Assembly: GCF_005116475.1 (NCBI RefSeq)
Contig: NZ_SWBO01000003.1
Coordinates: 310,001 to 374,000, forward strand
DNA length: 64,000 nt
Direction: 5' to 3'
Source: Pedobacter cryotolerans
Lineage (GTDB): Bacteria > Bacteroidota > Bacteroidia > Sphingobacteriales > Sphingobacteriaceae
Made by a program: the position numbers and the translations under genes. Positions 35,624 through 44,337 of the stretch are shown here, piece by piece. Positions within the stretch are counted from its first letter, which is position 1. The number at the start of each line of letters is the position of its first letter. A model generated the notes under the pieces. That model saw only the letters and a program-made list of their open reading frames with translations, had not been told where the DNA came from and made no database searches.

Positions 35624-36391
35624 CTAAGCCCTCCCTTCTGGGGAGGGTTGGGTGGGGCGATAATACTCCAACCTCAATTCCTTACCATCAAAAACTCCAT
35701 AAGAACTGTAGTTTATCCACTCGCCAATATTTACATAACGAGAATGATCGGTTAACTGAATATCTAATGGCAAATGCCTATGTCCGAAAATAAAATAATC
35801 GTAATGCTGTTTTTGCAATTGCTCTTTGGCGTAAATAGCCAGCCATTCTTTATCCTCGCCTAAAAAAACTTCCTCTTTATCATTGGCTATTCTGCTACTA
35901 CCGCTCCATCCAGTTGCTATGCCCATACCAATACGTGGTGGCAAAACAGCAAACAACCATTGGCAAAGCGGATTTCTAAATATCTTTCTTAAAAATTTAT
36001 ATTTGGCATCACCCGGCCCTAAGCCATCGCCATGGTGTAAGTAAAATTTTTTACCATTTCGTTCTATCACAAGCTCATCACTTATAACCGTTAAACCTAT
36101 TTCCTTGGTAAAATAATCATTAACCCACATGTCGTGGTTACCTTTAAAAAAATAGATTTTAATGCCCGCATCTGCCATTTGCGCCAGTTTACCTTGGAGC
36201 CTAATAAATCCCTTTGGTATAACTTTTACGTACTCAAACCAAAAATCAAAAACATCGCCCATTAAAAAAAGCTCAGCACAAGTTGGCTCAATAAAATTTA
36301 ACCAGTTTACAATGTGAGCTTCTCTTTTACGACTTTCGTTATAATTTGGAGAGCCTAAGTGAAAATCAGAAGCAAAATATATATTCTTCAT
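35624..36391 (-). CDS. lpxH: UDP-2,3-diacylglucosamine diphosphatase (LpxH-type)
   Basis: A 255-residue metallophosphoesterase of lipid A synthesis that cleaves UDP-2,3-diacylglucosamine to lipid X. Metal-site motifs are in order: ASDFHLGSP, LMGDVFDFW, FKGNHDMW, LHHGDGLGPGD and FGHRHLPLD. It acts at the inner face of the inner membrane. The last residues, RPTQPSPEGRA, are encoded by a GGGAGG-rich repeat (35627-35657) and are unlikely to belong to the ancestral protein. It is a single gene, facing away from the ferredoxin reductase. Confidence 0.93.
   Translation of the reverse strand: MKNIYFASDFHLGSPNYNESRKREAHIVNWLNFIEPTCAELFLMGDVFDFWFEYVKVIPKGFIRLQGKLAQMADAGIKIYFFKGNHDMWVNDYFTKEIGLTVISDELVIERNGKKFYLHHGDGLGPGDAKYKFLRKIFRNPLCQWLFAVLPPRIGMGIATGWSGSSRIANDKEEVFLGEDKEWLAIYAKEQLQKQHYDYFIFGHRHLPLDIQLTDHSRYVNIGEWINYSSYGVFDGKELRLEYYRPTQPSPEGRA
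35627..35657. repeat. GC-rich repeat overlapping the 3' end of lpxH
   Basis: CTCCCTTCTGGGGAGGGTTG followed by GGTGGGG; CTCCC/GGGAG form a small hairpin. It encodes the final PTQPSPEGR of lpxH and supplies its downstream sequence. A related CCCCTAACCCTTAAAGGGG unit is at 37685. Confidence 0.6.
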
Positions 36392-36648
36392 CTATAACAA
36401 CAAAGGTAATTTAAAAAGCTTAAACGCCGAAGCTACACAAATACAGAAAAGCAATAAAAATTACACTAATTAAGCATAGTTGTATGGTTTAAAATTCATT
36501 CTTTTAGTAAAGCATTTTGCTTAATAGGGTAAAAACAAAACGATGTTTTGTATTCAGCATATTTTTTAACCAAAGATATTTTAATCTACCAATTTAATAG
36601 ATTTTATTAATTTAGTTTAGAATCTGTCTAATTTTAGGTATGATTTCG

Positions 36649-36656
36649 TAACTTTG
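36649..36656 (+). promoter_or_regulatory. -7 box of the ferredoxin reductase gene
   Basis: TAACTTTG matches TAnnTTTG and lies 24 bases before ATG 36673, giving a short leader. The -33 element is unclear. Confidence 0.45.
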
Positions 36657-36672
36657 CATCAAATTTTTTTGC

Positions 36673-37683
36673 ATGATCTCTACTGATATAGCCATAATTG
36701 GCGCCGGACCAGTTGGTCTTTTTGCCATTTTCGAAGCAGGTTTATTAAAAATGCGTTGTCATTTGATAGATTATCTACCTCAAGTTGGTGGGCAGCTCTC
36801 AGAAATATATCCAAAAAAACCAATTTATGATATACCGGGTTATCCAACAGTTTTAGCTCAAGAATTGGTTGATAATTTAGTAAAACAGGCAGAACCTTTT
36901 CATCCTGGATACACTTTAGGCGAAAGAATTGAAGGCTTAGAGAAACGTGGCGAAGCTGACTTCGTGCTAACTACCAACATGGGCACCATTATAGAAGCTA
37001 AAGTTGTGGTTATTGCTGGTGGTTTAGGTTGTTTCGAACCACGTAAACCTGCTGTTGCTGGTTTAGAGCAATTTGAAAACGGAAGAGGTGTAAATTACAT
37101 GATTTTAGACCCTGAGAAATACCGCGGACAGAAAATGGTAATTGCCGGTGGTGGTGATTCTGCCTTAGATTGGACGATCTTTTTAGCAGACGTAGTTTCA
37201 GAATTAACCCTTATCCACCGTAGCGAAAGTTTCCGTGGCGCACCAGACTCGGTTAACAAAGTAATGGAGTTGGCTCAAAGCGGAAAAATAAATTTGGTTT
37301 TAAATAGTAACTTAAATTCAGTTTCTGGCGAAGGCAAATTAGAAGAGGTAGAAGTAATCCATAACCGCACCATGGAAAAATCAGTTTTTAAAGCAGATCA
37401 CCTTATCCCTTTGTTTGGTTTAAGTCCAAAATTAGGCCCTATAGAGCAATGGAATTTAAATATCAGTAAAAGCGCCATAGAAGTTAACACAGACGATTAC
37501 AGCACGAATATCCCGGGTATTTATGCTATTGGCGACATTAATACTTATAAAAATAAGTTGAAGTTAATTTTATGTGGTTTCCACGAAGCTGCGTTAATGA
37601 GTCACAGTGCTTACCAGTACATGAACCCTGGTGTTAAATACACCATGAAATATACAACTGTAAACGGAGTAACCGAATTTTAA
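36673..37683 (+). CDS. Ferredoxin-NADP+ reductase, YumC/thioredoxin-reductase-like
   Basis: A 336-residue FAD enzyme. The FAD-binding GAGPVGLFAIFEAGLLKM is at the N-terminus, and the second dinucleotide motif VIAGGGDSALDW is mid-protein, then the C-terminal GIYAIGDI and a conserved tail. The thioredoxin-reductase CxxC is absent, which marks the ferredoxin reductase branch. The 2Fe-2S ferredoxin encoded 36 bases downstream is its natural partner. It probably supplies or consumes low-potential electrons in the cytoplasm. Confidence 0.92.
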   Translation: MISTDIAIIGAGPVGLFAIFEAGLLKMRCHLIDYLPQVGGQLSEIYPKKPIYDIPGYPTVLAQELVDNLVKQAEPFHPGYTLGERIEGLEKRGEADFVLTTNMGTIIEAKVVVIAGGLGCFEPRKPAVAGLEQFENGRGVNYMILDPEKYRGQKMVIAGGGDSALDWTIFLADVVSELTLIHRSESFRGAPDSVNKVMELAQSGKINLVLNSNLNSVSGEGKLEEVEVIHNRTMEKSVFKADHLIPLFGLSPKLGPIEQWNLNISKSAIEVNTDDYSTNIPGIYAIGDINTYKNKLKLILCGFHEAALMSHSAYQYMNPGVKYTMKYTTVNGVTEF

Positions 37684-37684
37684 A

Positions 37685-37702
37685 CCCCTAACCCTTAAAG
37701 GG
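37685..37702. repeat. CCCCTAACCCTTAAAGGGG hairpin between reductase and ferredoxin
   Basis: CCCCT and AGGGG pair across a short loop just after the reductase stop. The same kind of CCCC/GGGG unit is found at the 3' end of lpxH. Confidence 0.5.
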
Positions 37703-37719
37703 GAAGAAAATATTTTATA

Positions 37720-38043
37720 ATGAGCGATATTAATATTGTTGTAGAAGATAGAGCAGGAAATACTTCGGAACTTGTTGCGCCTACAGATATGGGCTTAAGT
37801 TTAATGGAATTTTTAAAAGCCTGCGAATATGATGTTTTGGCAACTTGCGGTGGAATGGCTTTATGCGCTACTTGTTGTGTTGATGTAATGGAGGGTGAAG
37901 AAAACCTAAAAGAAATGAGCGATGACGAATACGCTATGCTTGATACTTTACCAGATCTTTTACCAAACTCTAGGTTAGCTTGCCAGCTTCAATTAAGCCC
38001 AGCAATGAATGGCTTGAAGGTGAGGTTGCATGCGATGGATTAA
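37720..38043 (+). CDS. 2Fe-2S ferredoxin
   Basis: A 107-residue ferredoxin of the plant/adrenodoxin-type fold. The cluster cysteines are in ATCGGMALCATCCVDV, with a further one in SRLACQLQLSP, the CxxxxxCxxC...C pattern. It is cotranscribed with the ferredoxin reductase. It serves as a soluble electron carrier, perhaps for an oxygenase or for cluster assembly; nothing adjacent shows the acceptor. Confidence 0.94.
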   Translation: MSDINIVVEDRAGNTSELVAPTDMGLSLMEFLKACEYDVLATCGGMALCATCCVDVMEGEENLKEMSDDEYAMLDTLPDLLPNSRLACQLQLSPAMNGLKVRLHAMD

Positions 38044-38095
38044 TAACCTAAAACACCTGTCAAAGAACTACTTAAAAGCTTAACTTCAAGTAGAA

Positions 38096-38761
38096 CTAAA
38101 TTGACTTTTCGATGGAGTTGATATAGGTAACCAACTTAACCATATCAGACTCGTTTTTCAAGTTGATATTTTGTTTAGAGATAAAATCATTGATTTCACT
38201 TTCTTTACCAAATACTTTTATAAAAGATTTTTTATCTGACTTAACCAACTCTAAGTCTCCAGATGGCTTTTGAATAAAATAATTAGTTGTGGTAGACATG
38301 GTTTTATTTTTAGAAGAGCTATTATACTCTACTATCTCCACAACTTTCTTCTTCACTTTCTTTAATAAAGTATTGTTTCCTTCAAGTAGTAGCTGATAAA
38401 ACCCATCTTTATCATCACCTTTAAAAACACCTTTAAATTTTGCTGCGCTTCCATTCGGCTGCTCAATAGTAAAGCCAATTACTTTTCCATTGGGTAACAT
38501 AGAACCAGAAGTACTAGATTTTCTATACACCAATTGATCAGACTCTAAATCATAACGTAAGAATATATCTTTAAAAACAGATTTGTCATCCAAAGTGATC
38601 GAACCTTTTAAAAAATCATCATTAAAAAAGGGCGAACCACCAAGATCAGCTGTGTTCCTGTCAGTATATGGAACACCGTTTATATCAACCAAAAGAACTT
38701 GAGCTTGTGAACTCAAAGCAAGAAACACCATTAAAACGGAACAAACTAATAATTTTTTCAT
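38096..38761 (-). CDS. Exported protein of unknown function
   Basis: A 221-residue protein with a signal peptide (MKKLLVCSVLMVFLALSSQAQ). The mature part is a mix of beta strands and charged segments (FKGVFKGDDKDGFYQLLLEGNN, LLKKVKKKVVEIVEYNSSSKNK) without recognised motifs. It lies alone, convergent with the ferredoxin gene. I do not recognise a family. Confidence 0.7.
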   Translation of the reverse strand: MKKLLVCSVLMVFLALSSQAQVLLVDINGVPYTDRNTADLGGSPFFNDDFLKGSITLDDKSVFKDIFLRYDLESDQLVYRKSSTSGSMLPNGKVIGFTIEQPNGSAAKFKGVFKGDDKDGFYQLLLEGNNTLLKKVKKKVVEIVEYNSSSKNKTMSTTTNYFIQKPSGDLELVKSDKKSFIKVFGKESEINDFISKQNINLKNESDMVKLVTYINSIEKSI

Positions 38762-38841
38762 AACAATTGGGATAATCTATATTAAATCTACAAAGTAATT
38801 ATTAGTTATACAATACTTCCTAAAATAAATTTTAAAAAAAA

Positions 38842-38863
38842 AGGCTACCTCAAAAGGTAGCCT
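38842..38863 (-). terminator. Terminator after the second susC/susD operon
   Basis: AGGCTACCT and AGGTAGCCT form a 9-bp stem with a four-base loop. On the minus strand a run of eight T follows. It lies just past the stop of the exported accessory gene. Confidence 0.85.
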
Positions 38864-38884
38864 CTATAATTAAAATAGCAAAAA

Positions 38885-39448
38885 TTAGTTTTGAGCAATA
38901 CTAATACCAATGCTTTTGATGTTCTGACTCGGAGGCAAATCTGCCGCACCGGTAAGTTCAAGCACCAAAGTTCTTGGAGTAGCCGAAACAACACCAGAAT
39001 TGATTACCTGTACACTAATTTCTCCAAAACTTGAGTTTGCAGGAATTACAACAGTGTTACCTGTAGTATAGTGCGTACCAGATACAGCTGTAGTACCAGC
39101 TGCCACAACGGTGTAACCCACTGTGGTAGGTGTACTTCTTTGTGCACCAACTAAGTTCACTCTAAATTTAATTTCACCAGAAGTTCTAGTAATTAATGGA
39201 TCAGCAGGAACTGCAGGAAAAGATCCTGAAGCAGCCTGAGCCGCAGTAAATACTATTCTGCCATAACCAGGAACCCTGGTTAACAATGGATAGATTTGTC
39301 CAGCTGCCCTTGCATTATAAGCTGCAGCATCCATTTCAACAACAGCGCCCTCAAACTTGGTTTCGTTATCCTTCAAACATGAAGTAAATAGAATCGATGT
39401 TATCGTTAAAGCTAACACCAAACCAATATATTTATTTATAAATTTCAT
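38885..39448 (-). CDS. Exported accessory lipoprotein of susC/susD locus 2
   Basis: A 187-residue lipoprotein (SILFTSCLKDNETK) whose C-terminal half (VGYTVVAAGTTAVSGTHYTTGNTVVIPANSSFGEISVQVIN) has the look of a Calx-beta/DUF4843-like adhesive beta-domain. It is encoded after susD in one operon with a terminator after it. Such proteins usually help the SusC/SusD machine at the surface; the ligand is unknown. Confidence 0.75.
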   Translation of the reverse strand: MKFINKYIGLVLALTITSILFTSCLKDNETKFEGAVVEMDAAAYNARAAGQIYPLLTRVPGYGRIVFTAAQAASGSFPAVPADPLITRTSGEIKFRVNLVGAQRSTPTTVGYTVVAAGTTAVSGTHYTTGNTVVIPANSSFGEISVQVINSGVVSATPRTLVLELTGAADLPPSQNIKSIGISIAQN

Positions 39449-39468
39449 TTTATTATATTTTTTTGTTG

Positions 39469-41049
39469 TTAATAACCTTGATTTTGGATTAATGTGCCTT
39501 TACTAGCATCGATATCTGCAACGGGAATACCTGGAAGGATAACAAAGCTATCAAAATTGACAGTAGTACCCGTAGTTGGCTTAGGTATGTTTAGTGCTTT
39601 TCTTTTGAAATCAAAAAATCTATGACCTTCGAAAGCGAACTCTAACCTTCTTTGTAACATAATTTCATCCATTAAAGCAGTACCTGTTAAGCCAACCGCT
39701 GGTGTTAATCCTCTTGCTACGCGAATGGTATTTACATCAGCCAATGCCAAAACAACATTTTGTTGTGCACCTGGCTCAGCATAAGCTTCAGCTCTATTTA
39801 AATAAGCTTCTGCAATACGTAATACAGGAACGTTATCTGTATTAACGAAACCATTTCTACCTAAAAACTTGGTACATTCTACAAAAACATTTCCTCTACG
39901 TACAGATCCTACTTCAAACAATCTATTTCTAATATCGTTAGAACGTGAAGTGATCATAGTAGCACCTGCATTAGCTGCCAATGTAAATAATCCATTACCT
40001 GGAGCAGTGATACCCAAAGCAGTTAATAAATCATTTGTTGGCACTAAATCACCAAAACCAGCTGTTTCTGAAGTTGGATACTTAGGTTCTGCATTAGTTT
40101 CTACTTGATCGTTTTTAGGACTAGCTGCTCTAGCTTTAAGTGTCGTAAATAAGGTCTGTAATGAAACATTCACACCCAAACTCTCAGATTCGATACCATA
40201 GGTAATTTCAAATAAAGACTCTGGATTTTCTTTGGTAGAAAAACCCGCCACATAATTAGAAGGATTTAACAAGGTAGAGCCTCTACTTGTAATTAAGGTA
40301 TTACTTACCGAAACTACTTTAGCAAAATCTTTGTTGTAAAGCGCAACTCTCGAATACAATGCCAATGCAGCTTCTTTAGTAGCAAACGCTTTAGCATTTG
40401 CACCAGCTCCTAATGCTGGCGCTTTTACTGTGGCCTCATCTAAATCAGCATAAATCGCTGCATAAACAGCTTCTCTAGTAGCACGTGGGGCAACAATATT
40501 TAACGCATCACCCGCAGTTGTAGTAGCTTTTAGAATTAAAGGAACTCCGCCTTTATCAACAGATGCAACAGCTGCACCCGGAATATAGGCATAAGTACGA
40601 ACCAAATCAAAATGATAAAGTGCTCTTAAAAACTTTAATTCGCCTTCCCAAGCTGTTTTTTGAGCATCAGAAGCATCTCCAATTCCAGGAAGAGCCTCTA
40701 ATACAATATTAACACGGTTAATTGCGATGTAAGCACCTGACCAATGGTTAAAATGAGCACCACTGATGTTTCTGACTTCGTTTATGTAACGGCCAGATTT
40801 GTTAGTAGCTTGACCATTATCTGCCAAAGCATCCCCTAAACCAATAAATCTATTTCCATAAAAAGATTCACCTTTCATGGTCGAATAAATATTAGCTAAT
40901 GAAGCTCTAACCCCTGCAGTAGTTGTTAAAGCAACTGATGCATCAATTGTGTCTTGGGGTAGTGTCTCTAACGTTTTCTTGCAAGATACACTAAGCACCA
41001 CCAATAAGACAGCGATTGATTTTATATAAAAATCTTTAATTTTTTTCAT
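39469..41049 (-). CDS. SusD/RagB-family lipoprotein (locus 2)
   Basis: A 526-residue outer-membrane lipoprotein (lipid Cys in LSVSCKKTLE). SusD landmarks are ELKFLRALYHFDLVRTYAYIPG, VLRIAEAYLNRAEAYAE and LQRRLEFAFEGHRFFDFKR. It begins 11 bases after the SusC stop and belongs to a three-gene operon with the accessory lipoprotein. The ligand is unknown. Confidence 0.95.
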   Translation of the reverse strand: MKKIKDFYIKSIAVLLVVLSVSCKKTLETLPQDTIDASVALTTTAGVRASLANIYSTMKGESFYGNRFIGLGDALADNGQATNKSGRYINEVRNISGAHFNHWSGAYIAINRVNIVLEALPGIGDASDAQKTAWEGELKFLRALYHFDLVRTYAYIPGAAVASVDKGGVPLILKATTTAGDALNIVAPRATREAVYAAIYADLDEATVKAPALGAGANAKAFATKEAALALYSRVALYNKDFAKVVSVSNTLITSRGSTLLNPSNYVAGFSTKENPESLFEITYGIESESLGVNVSLQTLFTTLKARAASPKNDQVETNAEPKYPTSETAGFGDLVPTNDLLTALGITAPGNGLFTLAANAGATMITSRSNDIRNRLFEVGSVRRGNVFVECTKFLGRNGFVNTDNVPVLRIAEAYLNRAEAYAEPGAQQNVVLALADVNTIRVARGLTPAVGLTGTALMDEIMLQRRLEFAFEGHRFFDFKRKALNIPKPTTGTTVNFDSFVILPGIPVADIDASKGTLIQNQGY

Positions 41050-41060
41050 GTCTATTTAAA

Positions 41061-44000
41061 TTAAAATCCTACTTGAAGACCAAATGTAATATTTTTATTT
41101 TGAGGAATAATACCTGTAGCTGTCCCAGTAAACTCAGGATCATATCCATCAAAATTAGTCCAAGTAAGCAAGTTTGTTCCTTGAGCATATACTCTTAAGT
41201 TACTCAATCTAGCTTTGTTTAACAAAGATTTAGGGAAAGTATAACCCAATTGAACCGTTCTTAAACGAATATAATCAGTTGGCTGGAAACCAGCAGTACC
41301 TTGAAAGCGACCTACATTACCACCTGATTCAAGTCCACCATTAAATGGTCTAGGGATATCTGTAATTTGACCTGGAGTTGTCCAGCGTCTTTCGTATACC
41401 TCACGGTAAGTATTAAATGCTGCTCTTGTACCAACTTCACGCATAAAAACTTCTTGTCCATCAGATACCAATTGACCATATTGATACTGTAACAAGAATT
41501 CAAAATCTATACCTTTATAAGAAAAGCTATTGTTTAAACCGCCAGTGTAAGGAGCGAAGTTTAATCCAACAAATCTACGATCAGCAGGTAAAGTATTGTA
41601 AGATAGGTTGTTATTCGCATCATAGGTCATTGGACGACCAGTTGCTGGGTTAACACCAGCATATTGGAAGGTGAAAATACTACCAAGCGGAGAACCTACA
41701 CGAACGTTAACATCTGCTGGTAACTGTTGTAAGCCATCATATAAACTTTTAATTTCATTGGTGGCATAAGCAAAAACAAAACTAGTAGACCAATTAAAAC
41801 CACCAGTACTACTTCTAAAGTTATTGCTAGTTAATTCTACCTCAACACCTCTTTTGGTTACGGCACCTATGTTTGTAGTAATGCTACCAAAACCAGATAG
41901 TGAACTTAAAGTTTGATCTAACAATAAATCAGAGTTATCAACAGAATATACACCCACTGAACCAGTAAATCTATTACCAAACAAACCATACTCAATACCT
42001 AAATCAAGACCTGTACTTTTTTCCCATCTTAAATCAGGGTTTGCTAAGTTAGCTGGTGCAATACCGGTTAGTCCATTATATACGCCATTACGACCGTATA
42101 GCGAAAGCGCTTGGAAGTTACCAATTCCATCATTACCTGTTACACCGTAACCAGCTCTAAATTTCAAAGCACTTAACCAAGTAGCATCTTTCATAAAGTC
42201 TTCTCTATCGATGTTCCAAGCAAAAGTTACACCAGGGAAGGCACCGAATTTATTGTTAGCACCAAATCTAGAAGAACCAGTATATCTAAAATTTACTTTT
42301 ACAATATATTTATCGTCATAATTGTATTGTGCTCCACCAAGGTAACTCAGCATTCTGTAACCTGTGTAAGTTTCTCCAACACCGAATGGCGTTGCTGCAG
42401 CACTAAGATTTCTAAAAAGGAATGAAGGATATCCAGTACCTGAGGCCGAAGTCTGGTCGGCTTGCTCAACTCTATATTCAAAGCCTGCAAAACCATCAAT
42501 TTTATGTTTACCAAATGTAGTACCATAATTTAGTGTTTGCGTAGTTTGAACAGCTGTTCTAGCATTAGTAAATACCTGACCCAAACCGTTAAATGTTGCA
42601 CCATCTGGTGTTCTAGGATCACGGTAATTGTCACCCATTATGTTAGTGTATTCGGCAGATGCGAAAGATTTAAAACTTAACGTTGGTAATATTTTATAAG
42701 TCGCACTTACCGAACCTACCAATTGGTTAGTTTTCGCTAAACCACTATTGTAATCAGCAACTTGCAAAACGTTTTGGTTTAAAATTCCTTGCAAAGGGGC
42801 ATTATAACTACCATCTGCATTATAAATACGTAAATAAGGGGCATATAAAGGAGCCGCAAAAGCTGCATTACCTAATGAAGAACCATCGGTACCAAGTGGA
42901 ACAGCATTTTGTCTGATATTAGTTAAGTTTATATTTGTATTAAAAGATAATTTTTCTGTTGCTTTATGATCAACATTGATTCTAAAATTAGCTCTTCTAA
43001 AATCAACCTTTGATATAGTTGCATCACTAGTTTGATAGCCACCTGAAGCATAAAATTGAGTTTTTTCATTACCACCTGTAGCATTTAACTCATAATTGTT
43101 AACTCTACCAGTTTTAAAAATTTCATCTTGCCAATCATAAGTAGGTATAGCTGCAATATCAGCATCTGTAGCAGCAGCAGGCTGCCCCATTTCTGTTAAT
43201 ACTGCTTGACGAACTCTTGTAGGCACAAATCTAGGGTTAGCATTCTGAACAGCTTCATTACGCATTTGGTAGTATTCTTGACTGTTCAAAACATTGTAGT
43301 CTCTCATTTGCTCTACAAAGCCAGTATAAAAGTTTGCACCAAATTTAGTTATACCCGCTTTACCTTTTTTAGTAGTAATTAATACAACACCATTGGCACC
43401 TTGTGCACCATAGATAGAGGTAGATGCTGCATCTTTTAGCACCTCAATTGAGGCAATGTCATTTGAGTTTATACCAGCTAAACTGTTGGTTTGGGTACCC
43501 AAACCACCTAAAGTAACAGCACTCATTTGAACACCATCTACAACATAAAGTGGTTGTGAACCACCAGTAAACGAACCAACACCTCTAACTTGTATGTTGA
43601 TTGCACCACCTGGAATACCATTGCTGGCTGTAACCTGAACACCAGCTGCACGGCCTTGTAAAGCTTTCTCGAAACTAGCCATTGGCTGATTTTCGAATTG
43701 ATCACCCGTTACTTTGGCAATTGCACCCCCAACTTCTCTTTTGGTTTGCACGCCATAACCAGTTACAACAACTTCAGTTAATGATTTAGGATCACCAGTT
43801 AAAGCTACGTCGATTGTTGAAGATGTACCGATGTTAATTGTACGTGTAATAAAACCAAGAGATGAAAATTCTAAAGCTGTAGCACTTGTAGGAACAGCTA
43901 AAGTATACTTTCCATTTACTCCAGTAGAAGCTCCAATGTTAGCTCCTCTCACTTTTACACTTACACCTGGTAAAGGTAGCCCATCCTCAGATGAAGTAAC

Positions 44001-44084
44001 CGTACCAGTAATTGTTCTATTTTGAGCTAATGCGCTTGAGGCAATAAACATCAAAACGAACAAACTTCGTAGAAGTTTTTTCAT
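41061..44084 (-). CDS. SusC/RagA-family TonB-linked channel (locus 2)
   Basis: A 1007-residue receptor with a signal peptide (MKKLLRSLFVLMFIASSALAQ), a carboxypeptidase-like domain (GTVTSSEDGLPLPGVSVKVRG), a plug (VVTGYGVQTKREVGGAIAKV, SQPLYVVDGVQM, IASIEVLKDAASTSIYGAQGANGVVLITTK) and a barrel with a C-terminal FGLQVGF. There is no STN domain. It is the first gene of the operon with the SusD and the accessory lipoprotein. Confidence 0.95.
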   Translation of the reverse strand: MKKLLRSLFVLMFIASSALAQNRTITGTVTSSEDGLPLPGVSVKVRGANIGASTGVNGKYTLAVPTSATALEFSSLGFITRTINIGTSSTIDVALTGDPKSLTEVVVTGYGVQTKREVGGAIAKVTGDQFENQPMASFEKALQGRAAGVQVTASNGIPGGAINIQVRGVGSFTGGSQPLYVVDGVQMSAVTLGGLGTQTNSLAGINSNDIASIEVLKDAASTSIYGAQGANGVVLITTKKGKAGITKFGANFYTGFVEQMRDYNVLNSQEYYQMRNEAVQNANPRFVPTRVRQAVLTEMGQPAAATDADIAAIPTYDWQDEIFKTGRVNNYELNATGGNEKTQFYASGGYQTSDATISKVDFRRANFRINVDHKATEKLSFNTNINLTNIRQNAVPLGTDGSSLGNAAFAAPLYAPYLRIYNADGSYNAPLQGILNQNVLQVADYNSGLAKTNQLVGSVSATYKILPTLSFKSFASAEYTNIMGDNYRDPRTPDGATFNGLGQVFTNARTAVQTTQTLNYGTTFGKHKIDGFAGFEYRVEQADQTSASGTGYPSFLFRNLSAAATPFGVGETYTGYRMLSYLGGAQYNYDDKYIVKVNFRYTGSSRFGANNKFGAFPGVTFAWNIDREDFMKDATWLSALKFRAGYGVTGNDGIGNFQALSLYGRNGVYNGLTGIAPANLANPDLRWEKSTGLDLGIEYGLFGNRFTGSVGVYSVDNSDLLLDQTLSSLSGFGSITTNIGAVTKRGVEVELTSNNFRSSTGGFNWSTSFVFAYATNEIKSLYDGLQQLPADVNVRVGSPLGSIFTFQYAGVNPATGRPMTYDANNNLSYNTLPADRRFVGLNFAPYTGGLNNSFSYKGIDFEFLLQYQYGQLVSDGQEVFMREVGTRAAFNTYREVYERRWTTPGQITDIPRPFNGGLESGGNVGRFQGTAGFQPTDYIRLRTVQLGYTFPKSLLNKARLSNLRVYAQGTNLLTWTNFDGYDPEFTGTATGIIPQNKNITFGLQVGF

Positions 44085-44337
44085 AAATTCAATAAATTTA
44101 GGTTAGTTAATAGTTAATTATTCTTCTAATATGATAATAACTTAACCGATATCAAAATTTATGAATGTGTAAAAAAAATGAAAAAACACCAACTACTTGA
44201 TTTTCAGCTGTTTAAATTTTAACACTTTTTAACACTTTTCGTTTTAGGTAAATATTTTTTGTTAGAAGCGATAACAATATCAACAACTTAACTATTAGTT
44301 ATAAGAATTCAGAGAATGTTTTTATTTTGAAAGCTAT

